Assembly: GCA_015152565.1 (NCBI GenBank)
Contig: SUTT01000015.1
Location: 1 to 44,119 of the forward strand
Length of the DNA stretch: 44,119 bases
Reading direction: 5' to 3'
From: Cyanobacteria bacterium SIG27
GTDB lineage: Bacteria; Cyanobacteriota; Vampirovibrionia; Gastranaerophilales; Gastranaerophilaceae
Position numbers and translations under genes: made by a program. The notes beneath the pieces are model-generated. The model ran no database searches. It was not told the origin of the DNA and saw nothing but the letters and a program-made list of their open reading frames with translations. The stretch's first letter is position 1, and every line of letters starts with the position of its first letter. Below are positions 34,401-41,410 of the stretch, one piece after another.

Positions 34401-34694
34401 GATTGGTCTTTGCCGACTAAAAATCAACTTGCAAGTATGGGATTAGAAGCTTTATCTATTGGTTTGGGTTCTGAGGGTCTTCAGCTTTGTGACGAATATT
34501 CTGGATATAATTCACCTCAATGCAGTTGGGGAGAAAATAGATGTCTTGGAGCTGATGGAAATGATTGTTATCCATTTTTTATTCATGCAAGCGTGTATCC
34601 TAATAAATATCATTTAGAAAGAGGAAGAGCGGTGCAACAAAATGTTGGTTATCCATATTCTGGTTCGGTACGTTGTATTAGAAAAATGTTATAA
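31446..34694 (+). CDS. Giant prepilin-like protein with four Cys-rich/Lcl-like repeats
   Basis: A 1082-residue protein with a type IV prepilin leader: LGFSLVEILVALIIVSLIVAA-type, cut expected after G10, F11 at +1 and E15 at +5, followed by the hydrophobic helix. The rest is four tandem units of about 256 residues. Each unit has a Cys-rich, EGF/furin-like stub (for example CSNKTPNCKTCNNS) and a domain with GYDDWRLPTQNE, LQLCDEYSGYNSPQCSW and RCIRK, which resembles DUF1566/Lcl (FGE-like) domains. The 'DWRLPT' motif is diagnostic of that group. I infer a surface-exposed, disulfide-rich adhesin anchored or polymerised through the pilus machinery. Many cysteines imply oxidative folding outside. 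It has its own promoter and terminator. Confidence 0.82.
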   Translation: MKSNTKKFLGFSLVEILVALIIVSLIVAALAPVITKRLSSSGITIGGGGTISVPVPTPDTPSSECGLGAYMPTGETVCRSCLSVTPNCEACADGEGVCTKCGNEYILTADNQCKKNDPCGDKAMEIDITGEKYCITRFNIGNATTNPKEIPYPTSAGIQMVKAGTTSEGASSCFGKCCWYGVTSASCDSSADYSACNRTVCNFDASSTACDNLVLNGYDDWRLPTQNEFANMNIVDLTVGKGASGLQLCDEYSGYNSPQCSWRENGCLGADGNDCYPYFIHASEYPKKYRLEKGAANQQNVGYPYAGSTRCIRKIKNNEGATICSPGTFLSGSSCIPCSNKTPNCKTCNNSNGTCNVCADGYILENKKCVWNSCGDKAIKITLSGVDYCITKYNLGNISTNSSEIPIPSGVVNLAKAGTTSEGASSCFGKCCWYGVTSASCDASGEYNACTRTLCNFDGASVACDNLVLNGYDDWRLPTQNELSNMNLPNLSVGLGSEGLQLCDEYSGYNSPQCSWRENGCLGADGNDCYPFFIHASEYPKKYRLEKGAANQQNVGYPYAGSVRCIRRVKSTDSSSQCSVGTYEASEGLCEPCATKTSNCKECNTKNGTCTLCADGYELNGDSCMVTGCGAKAIKVTLGGEPYCITKYNVGYTTVNELEVPIPESAVTLVKAGTTSSGAISCSGKCCWYGTTSNFCDQYDKGYGTCNRTLCNFDGASAACDNLVYNGYNDWRLPTQNELASLNLPSISIGLDAAGLQLCDEYSGYNSPQCSWRENGCLGADGNDCYPFFIHASEYPKKYRLEKGAANQQNVGYPYAGSTRCIRKMSAAEQMSSCSVGTYLNGADCVACSTKTQNCKRCNANTGICTICNDGYELDGSGACAWTGCGTKAIKIRIDNEPYCLTKFNIGNTTFNPQEIPYPTNAGVTMTKAGTTDSGATSCSGKCCWYGNTSVACDASADYNSCTRTLCNYDAAAALCDNLDYQGYTDWSLPTKNQLASMGLEALSIGLGSEGLQLCDEYSGYNSPQCSWGENRCLGADGNDCYPFFIHASVYPNKYHLERGRAVQQNVGYPYSGSVRCIRKML
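31638..34691 (+). repeat. Four tandem ~768-bp repeats within one gene
   Basis: The same sequence, starting GGTCTTCAGCTTTGTGACG, begins at 32178, 32940, 33708 and 34476 (intervals 762, 768, 768). In the first three copies about 195 bases from that point are almost identical at the DNA level (one to a few differences), while flanking parts of the units differ widely. A second near-identical block links copies 1 and 2 around 31927-32009 and 32694-32771. Copy 4 is more diverged. This mosaic suggests gene conversion between units. Confidence 0.9.
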
Positions 34695-34723
34695 AATTTC
34701 ATGTTATTTTTTTAAATCGTGTT

Positions 34724-34748
34724 GGAGAGGGTAACCTCTCCTTTTTTT
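34724..34748 (+). terminator. Rho-independent terminator
   Basis: A perfect 7-bp stem GGAGAGG/CCTCTCC with a GTAA loop is followed by seven T. It ends the giant prepilin-like gene. Confidence 0.9.
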
Positions 34749-34763
34749 AATGCGAAAGCCAGC

Positions 34764-34800
34764 ACACTAACTCGCTTTCGTTTAGAAAGTGAGTTAGTGT
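34764..34800. other. Long intergenic hairpin (16-bp stem)
   Basis: The arms 34764-34779 and 34785-34800 (ACACTAACTCGCTTTC and its partner) form a 16-bp stem with one G-T wobble and a 5-base loop. There is no T-run, so it is not a standard terminator, and it comes after the real terminator. It is followed by TTGATAGCCGTCGTAG (34803-34818), which matches 14 of 16 bases of 38170-38185, so the hairpin probably belongs to the dispersed intergenic repeat family. Confidence 0.7.
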
Positions 34801-34891
34801 ATTTGATAGCCGTCGTAGCAATTGTCGGCAAGTTCTTTGGGGTAAAAATCTACTTTCTACTAAACATTAAATTTAAAATCTATAAAAACAA

Positions 34892-34920
34892 ATGACAATC
34901 GTAATTAAACATGCTAAAAT
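34892..34920 (+). promoter_or_regulatory. Sigma-70-type promoter with extended -10
   Basis: ATGACA (34892-34897), a 17-base spacer and TAAAAT (34915-34920) preceded by TGC form a good promoter for the prepilin-like gene at 34946, which also has an AGAGGAAA ribosome binding site. Confidence 0.65.
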
Positions 34921-34945
34921 TAAACCATTATAGAGGAAATAAAAT

Positions 34946-35644
34946 ATGAAAAAATTTGGTTTTACATTAGCTGAAATTGCAATTGTTATCGCCTGTGTTG
35001 GCGTATTAGCTGCGATTATGTTAAGTTCTTTGGATGGTTTGCAACCGGACAAGGAAAAAGTTATGTTTAAAAAAGCTTATCAAATCACGGAGCGTGCAGT
35101 GGGCGAACTTGTGAATGACGAGAGTGTGTATCCTTATGATCCTAATGCTTTTGGATTTTATAATAAAGAAAAAGCAATGGTAGAAGGTACAAATATTGAA
35201 TTTGAAGGCGATTATAAATTTTGCTGTTTCTTTGCAAGAAAGTTAAATGTGTATGCTGATCCTGAAGAATGTACAGCTCCTGCTGCAGCTACTCCGGAAG
35301 TTGATCCAGCAGATCCTGCAGCCCCAGCAAGTCCTGCTACTCCTGTTAAAGAAAATAAATATAATGATGCTAATGATCCAAAAGGTAAAACTTGCATTTT
35401 TCAAACAACTGATAGTATAAGTTGGGTTGTTGAGAGTGATTTTGAAAAAGGGTCAAAATCTTCAATACAAATTAGGGTCGATGTAAATGGCGCAGAGGAG
35501 CATAGTGGTAAACAGCCAAACTCTCGTGCTGAATCTCCAAATAGGGATGTATATGATATTTTTGTAGATTTCGATGGTAGAGTTCGAGTTGCTGGCGAAA
35601 AAGAAATTGAATTTTTGCGCTCGCATACGCCAAATAAACGATAG
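34946..35644 (+). CDS. Type IV prepilin-like protein
   Basis: A 232-residue protein with a short class III leader: MKKFG then FTLAEIAIVIACVGVLAAIM, cut after G5, E at +5. The globular part (about 30-232) contains a two-cysteine area (FCCFFARK, near 92-99), further Cys residues, and an Ala/Pro-rich insert (about 112-137, AAATPEVDPADPAAPASPAT) that looks like a flexible, expanded linker within the head. It ends with FVDFDGRVRVAG, a beta strand typical of pseudopilins of this lineage. It is likely a minor pilin or pseudopilin assembled by the type IV pilus system; pilT is in the window but assembly genes are not. It has its own promoter. Confidence 0.84.
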   Translation: MKKFGFTLAEIAIVIACVGVLAAIMLSSLDGLQPDKEKVMFKKAYQITERAVGELVNDESVYPYDPNAFGFYNKEKAMVEGTNIEFEGDYKFCCFFARKLNVYADPEECTAPAAATPEVDPADPAAPASPATPVKENKYNDANDPKGKTCIFQTTDSISWVVESDFEKGSKSSIQIRVDVNGAEEHSGKQPNSRAESPNRDVYDIFVDFDGRVRVAGEKEIEFLRSHTPNKR

Positions 35645-35695
35645 ATGAATGAGCTAATCTATTAAACGTTTATTTATAGACAAGTGGATAATTGA

Positions 35696-35751
35696 AATAG
35701 CTGGAAATAAAAGGTTATATATAATTAATCTTTTTCATACTTCCAGCTATT
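35696..35751. other. Extended inverted repeat, possible structured RNA
   Basis: Arms AATAGCTGGAA (35696-35706) and TTCCAGCTATT (35741-35751) pair perfectly over 11 bp. Inside them AAAAGGTTA pairs with TAATCTTTT with one wobble, giving a nearly continuous 20-bp stem with a small internal bulge. It lies between the prepilin-like gene and its apparent terminator at 35769, so it may protect the 3' end of that message. Confidence 0.6.
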
Positions 35752-35768
35752 CTTAATTCCAGACAGTT

Positions 35769-35791
35769 TGGGGCGAAAGCCCCATTTTTTT
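35769..35791 (+). terminator. Rho-independent terminator with GAAA tetraloop
   Basis: TGGGGC/GCCCCA forms a 6-bp GC-rich stem closed by a GAAA tetraloop and followed by seven T. It ends the prepilin-like gene. Confidence 0.92.
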
Positions 35792-35881
35792 GTGTAAATA
35801 TTTGTAACAAGCGAAGGATAAAATTCAAAAAAGAAAATATGTTTTTGTGTTGTATAGATAAATACATGAAAGGCGTTAAAA

Positions 35882-37423
35882 ATGAAAATTTCTCCAGTTA
35901 GTTATCTAAACTTTTGCAAAATTAATAAAACGCAAAAACAAGGCGCAACAAAACCAAGTTTCGTGGTGCAAAATAGGGATTTAGCTTTTGGAATGGCAAA
36001 AATTTCAGATGTGCAAAAAGCACAAATTGAGCAATCTTTAAAGCAAAAAAGATTTGATGAAGCTATTGTTGAACTTACAGATAGAAGCAATAAAAGCAAA
36101 GCATTAACACAAAAAGCAATAGCAATTCTTGATGAAATTCCTTATGATGAATTTTTGAAACTCGTTAACGAAAGTAAATTTGGAGATAAAAACGACCGTA
36201 ATTTACTTGAAGCTTCATCTAAATTGGGAGCTGAATATATTGTTGATAGATTAAAGCTGGAAGATTTAAAGGAATTTTTAAAGGGCGATATTTCAAAAAT
36301 TCTTTATACAACTGAAAATCATTTTGTGTGTTTAAATGATGCTTTTGATGTCATTTTAGCTAAAATGGGTAGTGAGAAAATTGCAAAATTCTACACAAGC
36401 AGAAATGAAGTTGAAGAAAATGGTAAACCTGTTACTTATTTAGATTCAATTTTGCAAAAAGACCCACGAGTTTTGCGCAGAATAATCAAAAATTGCAAAT
36501 CTAGCGATGTTGAAAAATTAGTCAAAAGCTCATATTCTAGCTTGGTTGAAACTAAACATAAAGACATGATTTTTGAAATTATATGCAAACATATATCTAA
36601 TTATCTTCTATCTTTTGGTTTATATAAAGATAGCGATTTAATTGACCCATTTTACACCAATAAACTACGTTTCGCATTGCAAAATTTTTCTTCTAAAGAC
36701 TTAGCAAAATTAATTCAAGAGTCTGAACACAAAGCATTCGCAATGAAAGTAATTGAAAGAGATAAAGAATGTGGCTATGGGGCTAATTCAAGCAATTTTT
36801 CACTTTTACTTAAAAGACTCACTCCAAAGAAGTATCCTGATATTTATTCTGGTATTGGATATATGGGCCCTTGGAGCACTCAAGCAACCTGCCTTAGCGC
36901 TTTAGCAAAATATGGACAATTTGATTTAGCAATAGAAAATTTTCCAAATGAATTATTAATTGAGTTACTTGAAAAAGATTATTATTTTTGCCAAGTTGAC
37001 AGTTGGGATATTCAAAATAAAATCGCAGATAAACTGGGTAAAAAAGCCTATAATTCCATGAATACTTATAAAAAGCATGATTACGACCATACTAAATCTA
37101 GAGTATTTTGGCAAAATTTAGAGCCTAAAAATGCAAAAGAAAAGTTAGAAAGTGCTGAATTTAAAGCCTTAAAGCCAGTTTATAAAGCTGAAATCATAGC
37201 TGCATGCTATACTTATGATTATTTCTCTGATAATAATTATTCAGATAATATTTTAGATTTAACTCTTGATTTGGCAATTAATTGTGAAGAAGTTAGTTTA
37301 GAAGATTCTATAAAACTTCTTGAAGGTTATATAAGAATAATGCATAAAAAAGATGAAGATAAATGTGAGTATGCTCAAAAAATGCTTGAAATCTTAAAAA
37401 CTCAACAAGCACAAAATTCATAA
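35882..37423 (+). CDS. Helical-repeat protein carrying the tandem-family N-terminal tag
   Basis: A 513-residue protein of unknown function. Its first 38 residues (MKISPVSYLNF, a basic stretch, LAFGM at 34-38) match the tag of the tandem family at 6722-15682, but the rest is different: mostly alpha-helical, with runs such as LKQKRFDEAIVELTDRSNK, LLEASSKLGAEYIVDRLK and LSALAKYGQFDLAIENFP that resemble HEAT/TPR-like helical hairpins of about 35-40 residues. There is no signal peptide or membrane helix. AAGG precedes the ATG. A TATAGA box at 35853 is a weak promoter candidate. It stands alone between terminators and the rpmI promoter. Confidence 0.72.
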   Translation: MKISPVSYLNFCKINKTQKQGATKPSFVVQNRDLAFGMAKISDVQKAQIEQSLKQKRFDEAIVELTDRSNKSKALTQKAIAILDEIPYDEFLKLVNESKFGDKNDRNLLEASSKLGAEYIVDRLKLEDLKEFLKGDISKILYTTENHFVCLNDAFDVILAKMGSEKIAKFYTSRNEVEENGKPVTYLDSILQKDPRVLRRIIKNCKSSDVEKLVKSSYSSLVETKHKDMIFEIICKHISNYLLSFGLYKDSDLIDPFYTNKLRFALQNFSSKDLAKLIQESEHKAFAMKVIERDKECGYGANSSNFSLLLKRLTPKKYPDIYSGIGYMGPWSTQATCLSALAKYGQFDLAIENFPNELLIELLEKDYYFCQVDSWDIQNKIADKLGKKAYNSMNTYKKHDYDHTKSRVFWQNLEPKNAKEKLESAEFKALKPVYKAEIIAACYTYDYFSDNNYSDNILDLTLDLAINCEEVSLEDSIKLLEGYIRIMHKKDEDKCEYAQKMLEILKTQQAQNS

Positions 37424-37437
37424 AATTTAACACCATC

Positions 37438-37466
37438 TTGCAAAAACTTTATATTTAAAATAAGAT
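37438..37466 (+). promoter_or_regulatory. Candidate promoter of rpmI-rplT
   Basis: TTGCAA (37438-37443), a 17-base spacer and TAAGAT (37461-37466) precede the rpmI leader. Each box matches four of six consensus bases. Confidence 0.4.
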
Positions 37467-37480
37467 ATTAATTACCTAAA

Positions 37481-37498
37481 GTGGCTTTGGTATGCCAC
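37481..37498 (+). promoter_or_regulatory. Leader hairpin upstream of rpmI
   Basis: GTGGC (37481-37485) and GCCAC (37494-37498) form a short stem with an 8-base loop near the predicted 5' end of the message, about 32 bases before rpmI. L20 is known to repress its own operon by binding leader structures in other bacteria. This hairpin is too small to assign to that role from sequence alone. Confidence 0.35.
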
Positions 37499-37530
37499 AA
37501 GGGATTGTATTATACAAAAGGAGAAACAAA

Positions 37531-37743
37531 ATGCCTAAAATGAAAACACACAGATCTGCAGCAAAACGCTACAAAATCACAGGATCTGGCAAAGTTTTAA
37601 GACAAAAAGCTGGTAAAGGTCACTTATTAGCTCACAAAAGTCCTGCTAGAAAAGGAAGACTTTCTGGAACTACAGAAGTTTTCGAAGGAAATTTAGCAAT
37701 GATTGCTAAAGAATTACCGTATGCAAAGAAATACACTAGATAA
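37531..37743 (+). CDS. rpmI: 50S ribosomal protein L35
   Basis: A 70-residue, highly basic protein beginning MPKMKTHRSAAKRYKITGSG, the L35 signature, and ending ELPYAKKYTR. The ATG at 37531 is chosen over an upstream in-frame ATG at 37492 because the family N-terminus starts there and AAAGGAG lies eight bases upstream. It is followed by rplT after 15 bases. The usual upstream partner infC is not next to it in this window. Confidence 0.96.
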   Translation: MPKMKTHRSAAKRYKITGSGKVLRQKAGKGHLLAHKSPARKGRLSGTTEVFEGNLAMIAKELPYAKKYTR

Positions 37744-37758
37744 GGAAGGTTGTGAACT

Positions 37759-38106
37759 ATGAGAGTTAAACGTGGTAACGTATTAAGAAAAAGACATAAA
37801 AAAATATTAAAACTAGCTAAAGGCTTCTTAGGCGCAAGAAGCAGAATTTTTAAAGTTGCTAACATCGCTGTAATGAAAAAATTAAAATATCAATACAGAG
37901 ATAGACGTGTTCTAAAAAGAAATATGCGTTCTCTTTGGATTGTTAGAATTAACGCAGCTGTTAGAGAAATGGGCTTAAGCTATTCTAAATTTATGAATAT
38001 GCTTAAAAAAGCTGATATTCAAGTTAACAGAAAGATGTTAGCTGAATTAGCAGCTAATGAGCCAGAAGCTTTTAAAGTTCTTGTTGAAGAAGCACAAAAA
38101 GCGTAA
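37759..38106 (+). CDS. rplT: 50S ribosomal protein L20
   Basis: L20 binds 23S rRNA early in 50S assembly and in other bacteria controls its own operon. The 115-residue sequence begins [20 protein letters not shown] and contains [14 protein letters not shown] (22-35) and [20 protein letters not shown] (54-73), all typical. Its last codon and stop (GCGTAA) form the first bases of a 13-base direct repeat that recurs 153 bases downstream. Confidence 0.97.
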   Translation: MRVKRGNVLRKRHKKILKLAKGFLGARSRIFKVANIAVMKKLKYQYRDRRVLKRNMRSLWIVRINAAVREMGLSYSKFMNMLKKADIQVNRKMLAELAANEPEAFKVLVEEAQKA

Positions 38107-38125
38107 GCCAGAGCGAAAAACTTTT

Positions 38126-38158
38126 AAAAACAGCAATGCGTTTAGTGTTGCTGTTTTT
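38126..38158 (+). terminator. Rho-independent terminator 1 after rplT
   Basis: An 11-bp perfect stem, AAAAACAGCAA with TTGCTGTTTTT, around an 11-base loop ends the rpmI-rplT operon. The A-run in the 5' arm lets it act in both directions. Confidence 0.9.
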
Positions 38159-38276
38159 AGTTTGAGCTGTTGATAGGCGACGTAGGATAATTGAGCTAAA
38201 TTTGCGGCAGCTGTGCGATAGCAAATTATAGCGAAATACCCACAGGAGCAAAAGCGTAAGCCAGAGTTGAAACGTT

Positions 38277-38313
38277 AAAAAAACACCATTGCGTCGAGCG
38301 ATGGTGTTTTTTT
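38277..38313 (+). terminator. Rho-independent terminator 2, tandem
   Basis: A 13-bp perfect stem (AAAAAAACACCAT with ATGGTGTTTTTTT), extendable to 16 bp, follows the second copy of the GCGTAAGCCAGAG repeat. It separates rplT from the S10 operon. The remaining 196 bases to rpsJ are AT-rich and hold only promoter-like sequence. Confidence 0.9.
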
Positions 38314-38435
38314 GTTAAAACCATTGGTGGGTCATATAAGAAGTTTGTTAAAAAAAATAAATTTGTTAGCAAAAAATTTTCTTCACGAATTTTAAAGATA
38401 TGTAAATATTTTAAAAATAAAATCCAAAAAACTTG

Positions 38436-38469
38436 TTGACGAGCGATTTTGTTTATAATACGCTATAAT
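38436..38469 (+). promoter_or_regulatory. Promoter region of the S10 operon
   Basis: TTGACG (38436-38441) is followed by two perfect TATAAT boxes, at 38454-38459 and 38464-38469. Their spacings from the -35 are 12 and 22 bases, neither ideal, so the used -10 is unclear. AT-rich sequence upstream could act as an UP element. The message would have a leader of about 35 bases before rpsJ. Confidence 0.5.
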
Positions 38470-38509
38470 ATGCACGTATAGACTACTTAGAAAAGGTAAT
38501 AAACGTAAA

Positions 38510-38827
38510 ATGAGCACTACAAAAAGACAAAGAATCAGAGTTTGCTTAAAAGCATACGATCATCAATTGATTGATAGTTCTGCTCTTAAAATTGTAGAAA
38601 CTGGTAAAAGAACTGGTGCAACAGTAGCTGGTCCTATCCCAATGCCTACAAAACGTAGAGTTTATTGCGTTCTTCGTTCACCTCACGTAGATAAAAAATC
38701 TCGTGAACATTTCGAAATGAGAACTCATAAAAGAATTATCGACATTTATGATCCAACTCAACAAACAACTGAAGAATTATCTAGAATGGATCTTCCTTCA
38801 GGCGTAGATATCGAAGTAAAACTATAA
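38510..38827 (+). CDS. rpsJ: 30S ribosomal protein S10
   Basis: The 105-residue protein has [20 protein letters not shown] (9-28) and [20 protein letters not shown] (41-60), the S10 signatures, and ends with the [12 protein letters not shown] strand. S10 sits in the 30S head and also acts in NusB antitermination. It is the first gene of the canonical S10 ribosomal cluster; rpsL, rpsG, fusA and tuf, which precede it in many bacteria, are not here. A 145-base gap without a gene separates it from rplC; I see only a weak CACAT/ATGTG pairing there, which might be part of a leader for autogenous control. Confidence 0.97.
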   Translation: MSTTKRQRIRVCLKAYDHQLIDSSALKIVETGKRTGATVAGPIPMPTKRRVYCVLRSPHVDKKSREHFEMRTHKRIIDIYDPTQQTTEELSRMDLPSGVDIEVKL

Positions 38828-38972
38828 GATATCTCACATCACTCAGACACATGACAATTGAATATTAATGTGATCTATTTAGAAAGGCAGAGTTTAGTAA
38901 TAAACAAAGCCAGTAAGTACAAACAAGAGAAAAACTTTAAAAGAAGTAGCTCTCACAACAGAAAGGTTTAAC

Positions 38973-39608
38973 ATGACATTAGGTGTTATTGGAACAAAAC
39001 TTGGAATGACACAAATATATGACGAAACTGGTCTTTGCATACCAGTTACCGTTGTTGCTGTTGAAAAAGCTGTTGTAACTCAAGTAAAAACTACTGAAAC
39101 TGATGGCTATGAAGCTATTCAAGTTGGCGTAGTTGCTGCTAAAGAAAAACACTTAACAAAAGCACAAATTGGTCATTTTAAGAAAAACAACTTAGAAAAC
39201 TTCAGACATTTACAAGAATTCAGAGTTGAAGATGCTTCTAAATTTGAAGTAGGTCAAACAATTTCACTAGAAGTTCTTGAAAATGTTCAAAAAGTTGACG
39301 TTACAGGTCGTTCAATCGGTAAAGGTTTCCAAGGTACTGTTAAAAGACACAACTTCTCTAGAGGACCAATGGGTCACGGTTCTAAAAACCATAGAGCTCC
39401 TGGTTCAATCGGTGCTGGTACAACTCCAAGCCGTGTTGTAAAGGGTAAGAGAATGGCTGGAAACATGGGTAACGAAAAAGTTACAGTTACAAAATTAACT
39501 GTTGCTAAAGTTATCGCTGATAAAAACTTATTGCTTATTAAAGGTGCTATTCCTGGTCCTGAAGGCAAATTAGTTACTGTAAAACCAACTAGGACTAAAT
39601 GGAATTAG
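38973..39608 (+). CDS. rplC: 50S ribosomal protein L3
   Basis: At 211 residues it starts LGVIGTKLGMTQIYDETG (3-20) and has the long loop FSRGPMGHGSKNHRAPGSIG (about 128-147) that reaches the peptidyl-transferase centre. AGAAAGG precedes the ATG. It is an early 50S assembly protein. Second gene of the S10 cluster, followed closely by rplD. Confidence 0.97.
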   Translation: MTLGVIGTKLGMTQIYDETGLCIPVTVVAVEKAVVTQVKTTETDGYEAIQVGVVAAKEKHLTKAQIGHFKKNNLENFRHLQEFRVEDASKFEVGQTISLEVLENVQKVDVTGRSIGKGFQGTVKRHNFSRGPMGHGSKNHRAPGSIGAGTTPSRVVKGKRMAGNMGNEKVTVTKLTVAKVIADKNLLLIKGAIPGPEGKLVTVKPTRTKWN

Positions 39609-39617
39609 AGGTGCATG

Positions 39618-40262
39618 ATGACTACAGAAAATAAAACAGTAAAAATCTTATCAACTCAAGGTTCTGAATTAGGTCAAATGAACCTAGAAGGTTCAGTATT
39701 TGGCGTAGAACCAAATGTACACGTTATGTACTTAGCTCTTAAAAGACAATTAAACAATGCTCGTGCTGGTTTAGCATGTGCTAAAACAAGAGCTGAAGTT
39801 TCTGGTGGCGGTAAAAAACCATGGAAACAAAAAGGTACTGGTAGAGCTAGAGCAGGTTCTTTAAGAAGCCCATTATTCAGAGGCGGTGGCGTTATTTTTG
39901 GACCAAAACCTAGAAGCTATGAAACAGCTCTTCCTCAAAAAGCTAGAAAATTAGCTCTTAAATCAGCTCTAAGCGCTAAATTAGATATCATGACAGTAGT
40001 TAAAGATTTCTCAGAAATTTCTGAAGCTAAAACTAAAGTTATGGTAAAAGCTTTAAAAGACTTAAATGCTACTGGTAAAATTTTAATTATCGCTGACTTA
40101 GCGGCAGATGAAAACAAAAATCTTGTTTTAGCTGCAAGAAATATTCCAAGCGTTAAATTATTATTACCATCAAACTTAAATGTTAAAGATTTAGTTGAAG
40201 CTGATACAATTATCGCAACTGAAGCTGCTATCAACTCAATTACTGAAAGGTTGGCAAAATAA
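39618..40262 (+). CDS. rplD: 50S ribosomal protein L4
   Basis: The 214-residue protein carries the extended loop GGGKKPWKQKGTGRARAGS (about 64-82) and FRGGGVIFGPKPRSY (about 86-100) lining the exit tunnel. Two adjacent ATG codons occur at 39615 and 39618; the second is better spaced (six bases) from GAGG at 39608. L4 is the autogenous regulator of the S10 operon in E. coli. The stop shares one base with the rplW start (TAATG), giving translational coupling. Confidence 0.96.
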   Translation: MTTENKTVKILSTQGSELGQMNLEGSVFGVEPNVHVMYLALKRQLNNARAGLACAKTRAEVSGGGKKPWKQKGTGRARAGSLRSPLFRGGGVIFGPKPRSYETALPQKARKLALKSALSAKLDIMTVVKDFSEISEAKTKVMVKALKDLNATGKILIIADLAADENKNLVLAARNIPSVKLLLPSNLNVKDLVEADTIIATEAAINSITERLAK

Positions 40263-40564
40263 TGACAAATACCAACAAAGAAAGACTATATAGCATTATT
40301 AAAAAACCTATCATCACTGAAAAATCAATGATGGCTACGGTTAATAATACATACACTTTTGAAGTAGTTAAAGATGCTTCTAAAGTTGAAATTGCACAAG
40401 CCGTTGAATTGGCTTACCCAAACCGCAAAGTTAAGAAAGTTAGAACGGTTTACATGCCTTCTCATCAAAAAAGAATGGGCATGAAATTTGGCAGAACTCA
40501 AAGTGGAAAGAAAGCTATTGTTACAATAGTTGGCGATCCAATCGAAGAATTGACAGGAGTATAA
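40262..40564 (+). CDS. rplW: 50S ribosomal protein L23
   Basis: A 100-residue protein with [12 protein letters not shown] (13-24) and [19 protein letters not shown] (31-49), the L23 core, then the [18 protein letters not shown] loop. It lies at the tunnel exit and docks SRP and trigger factor. It starts inside the rplD stop codon and is followed by rplB four bases later. Confidence 0.96.
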   Translation: MTNTNKERLYSIIKKPIITEKSMMATVNNTYTFEVVKDASKVEIAQAVELAYPNRKVKKVRTVYMPSHQKRMGMKFGRTQSGKKAIVTIVGDPIEELTGV

Positions 40565-40568
40565 GATT

Positions 40569-41396
40569 ATGGCAACTAGAAAAATTAATCCTACATCACC
40601 TGGTCAACGTGGTATGACAAGACCAGATTATGCTGAAATTACAACATCTGCTCCTGAAAAATCTTTAGTTAAACCATTAACTAAATCAGGCGGTAGAAAC
40701 AATACTGGTCGTATCACAACAAGACACATTGGTGGCGGTCATAAAAGAGCTTACCGTGTTATCGATTTTAAAAGAGATAAAATGGGTATCCCTGGCACTA
40801 TTATGACAATTGAATACGATCCTAACAGAAACGTTAGAATTTGTTTAGTTAACTATGCTGATGGTGAAAAAAGATACATCCTTTGCCCGGAAGGTATTCA
40901 AGTAGGCGATAAAGTTGTATCTGGTCCAGAAGCTGAAATTGCTACTGGTAATGCACTTCCTCTAGATTGCATTCCTCTAGGTGCTTTAGTTCACAACATT
41001 GAATTAAGACCTGGCAGAGGCGGTAAAATGGCTAGAAGCGCTGGTAACTCAGCACAAGTTATGGCTAAAGAAGGAAACTATGTTACTTTAAAACTTCCAT
41101 CTTCAGAAATGAGAATGGTTAGAAAAGATTGTTATGCAACAATCGGTGTTTTAGGTAACTCTGAATACAAAAACCTATCAACTGGTAAAGCAGGTAGAAC
41201 TAGATACTTAGGTATCAAACCAACAGTTCGTGGTGTTACTATGAACCCTGTTGATCACCCACACGGTGGTGGTGAAGGTAAAACAGGACCAGGTGGTAAT
41301 CCAAAAACTCCTTGGGGCAAACCAGCTCTTGGTTACAAAACTCGTAACAAGAAAAAAGCTTCAAGCAAGTTGATAGTAAGAAGAAGAAAAAAATAG
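40569..41396 (+). CDS. rplB: 50S ribosomal protein L2
   Basis: The 275-residue L2 shows [20 protein letters not shown] (47-66), then [20 protein letters not shown] near 136-155 and [20 protein letters not shown] near 219-238; the late His is the residue implicated near the peptidyl-transferase centre. The C-terminus is the expected basic tail KLIVRRRKK. No deviations from the family are seen. Confidence 0.98.
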   Translation: MATRKINPTSPGQRGMTRPDYAEITTSAPEKSLVKPLTKSGGRNNTGRITTRHIGGGHKRAYRVIDFKRDKMGIPGTIMTIEYDPNRNVRICLVNYADGEKRYILCPEGIQVGDKVVSGPEAEIATGNALPLDCIPLGALVHNIELRPGRGGKMARSAGNSAQVMAKEGNYVTLKLPSSEMRMVRKDCYATIGVLGNSEYKNLSTGKAGRTRYLGIKPTVRGVTMNPVDHPHGGGEGKTGPGGNPKTPWGKPALGYKTRNKKKASSKLIVRRRKK

Positions 41397-41410
41397 GAGA
41401 ACATAAATAG

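Larger units (their letters stand above)
38101..38313. repeat. Duplicated rplT tail/terminator plus dispersed repeat
   Basis: GCGTAAGCCAGAG occurs at 38101-38113, spanning the rplT stop, and at 38254-38266; each copy is followed within about 30 bases by a strong terminator. Between them lies GC-rich sequence with TTGATAGGCGACGTAG (38170-38185), a hairpin (38199-38205 with 38221-38227) and CCACAGGAGCAAA (38240-38252), the same ordered blocks as at 119-160. This is one member of the dispersed intergenic family inserted between, or causing, a terminator duplication. Confidence 0.6.

Noticed and set aside
31638-34691. Possible CRISPR-like array
   Set aside because: Spacing is 768 bases, the repeats are coding and the spacers are coding too; this is a protein repeat.
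34764-34800. Terminator for the giant prepilin gene
   Set aside because: No T-run follows, and a proper terminator lies upstream at 34724-34748.
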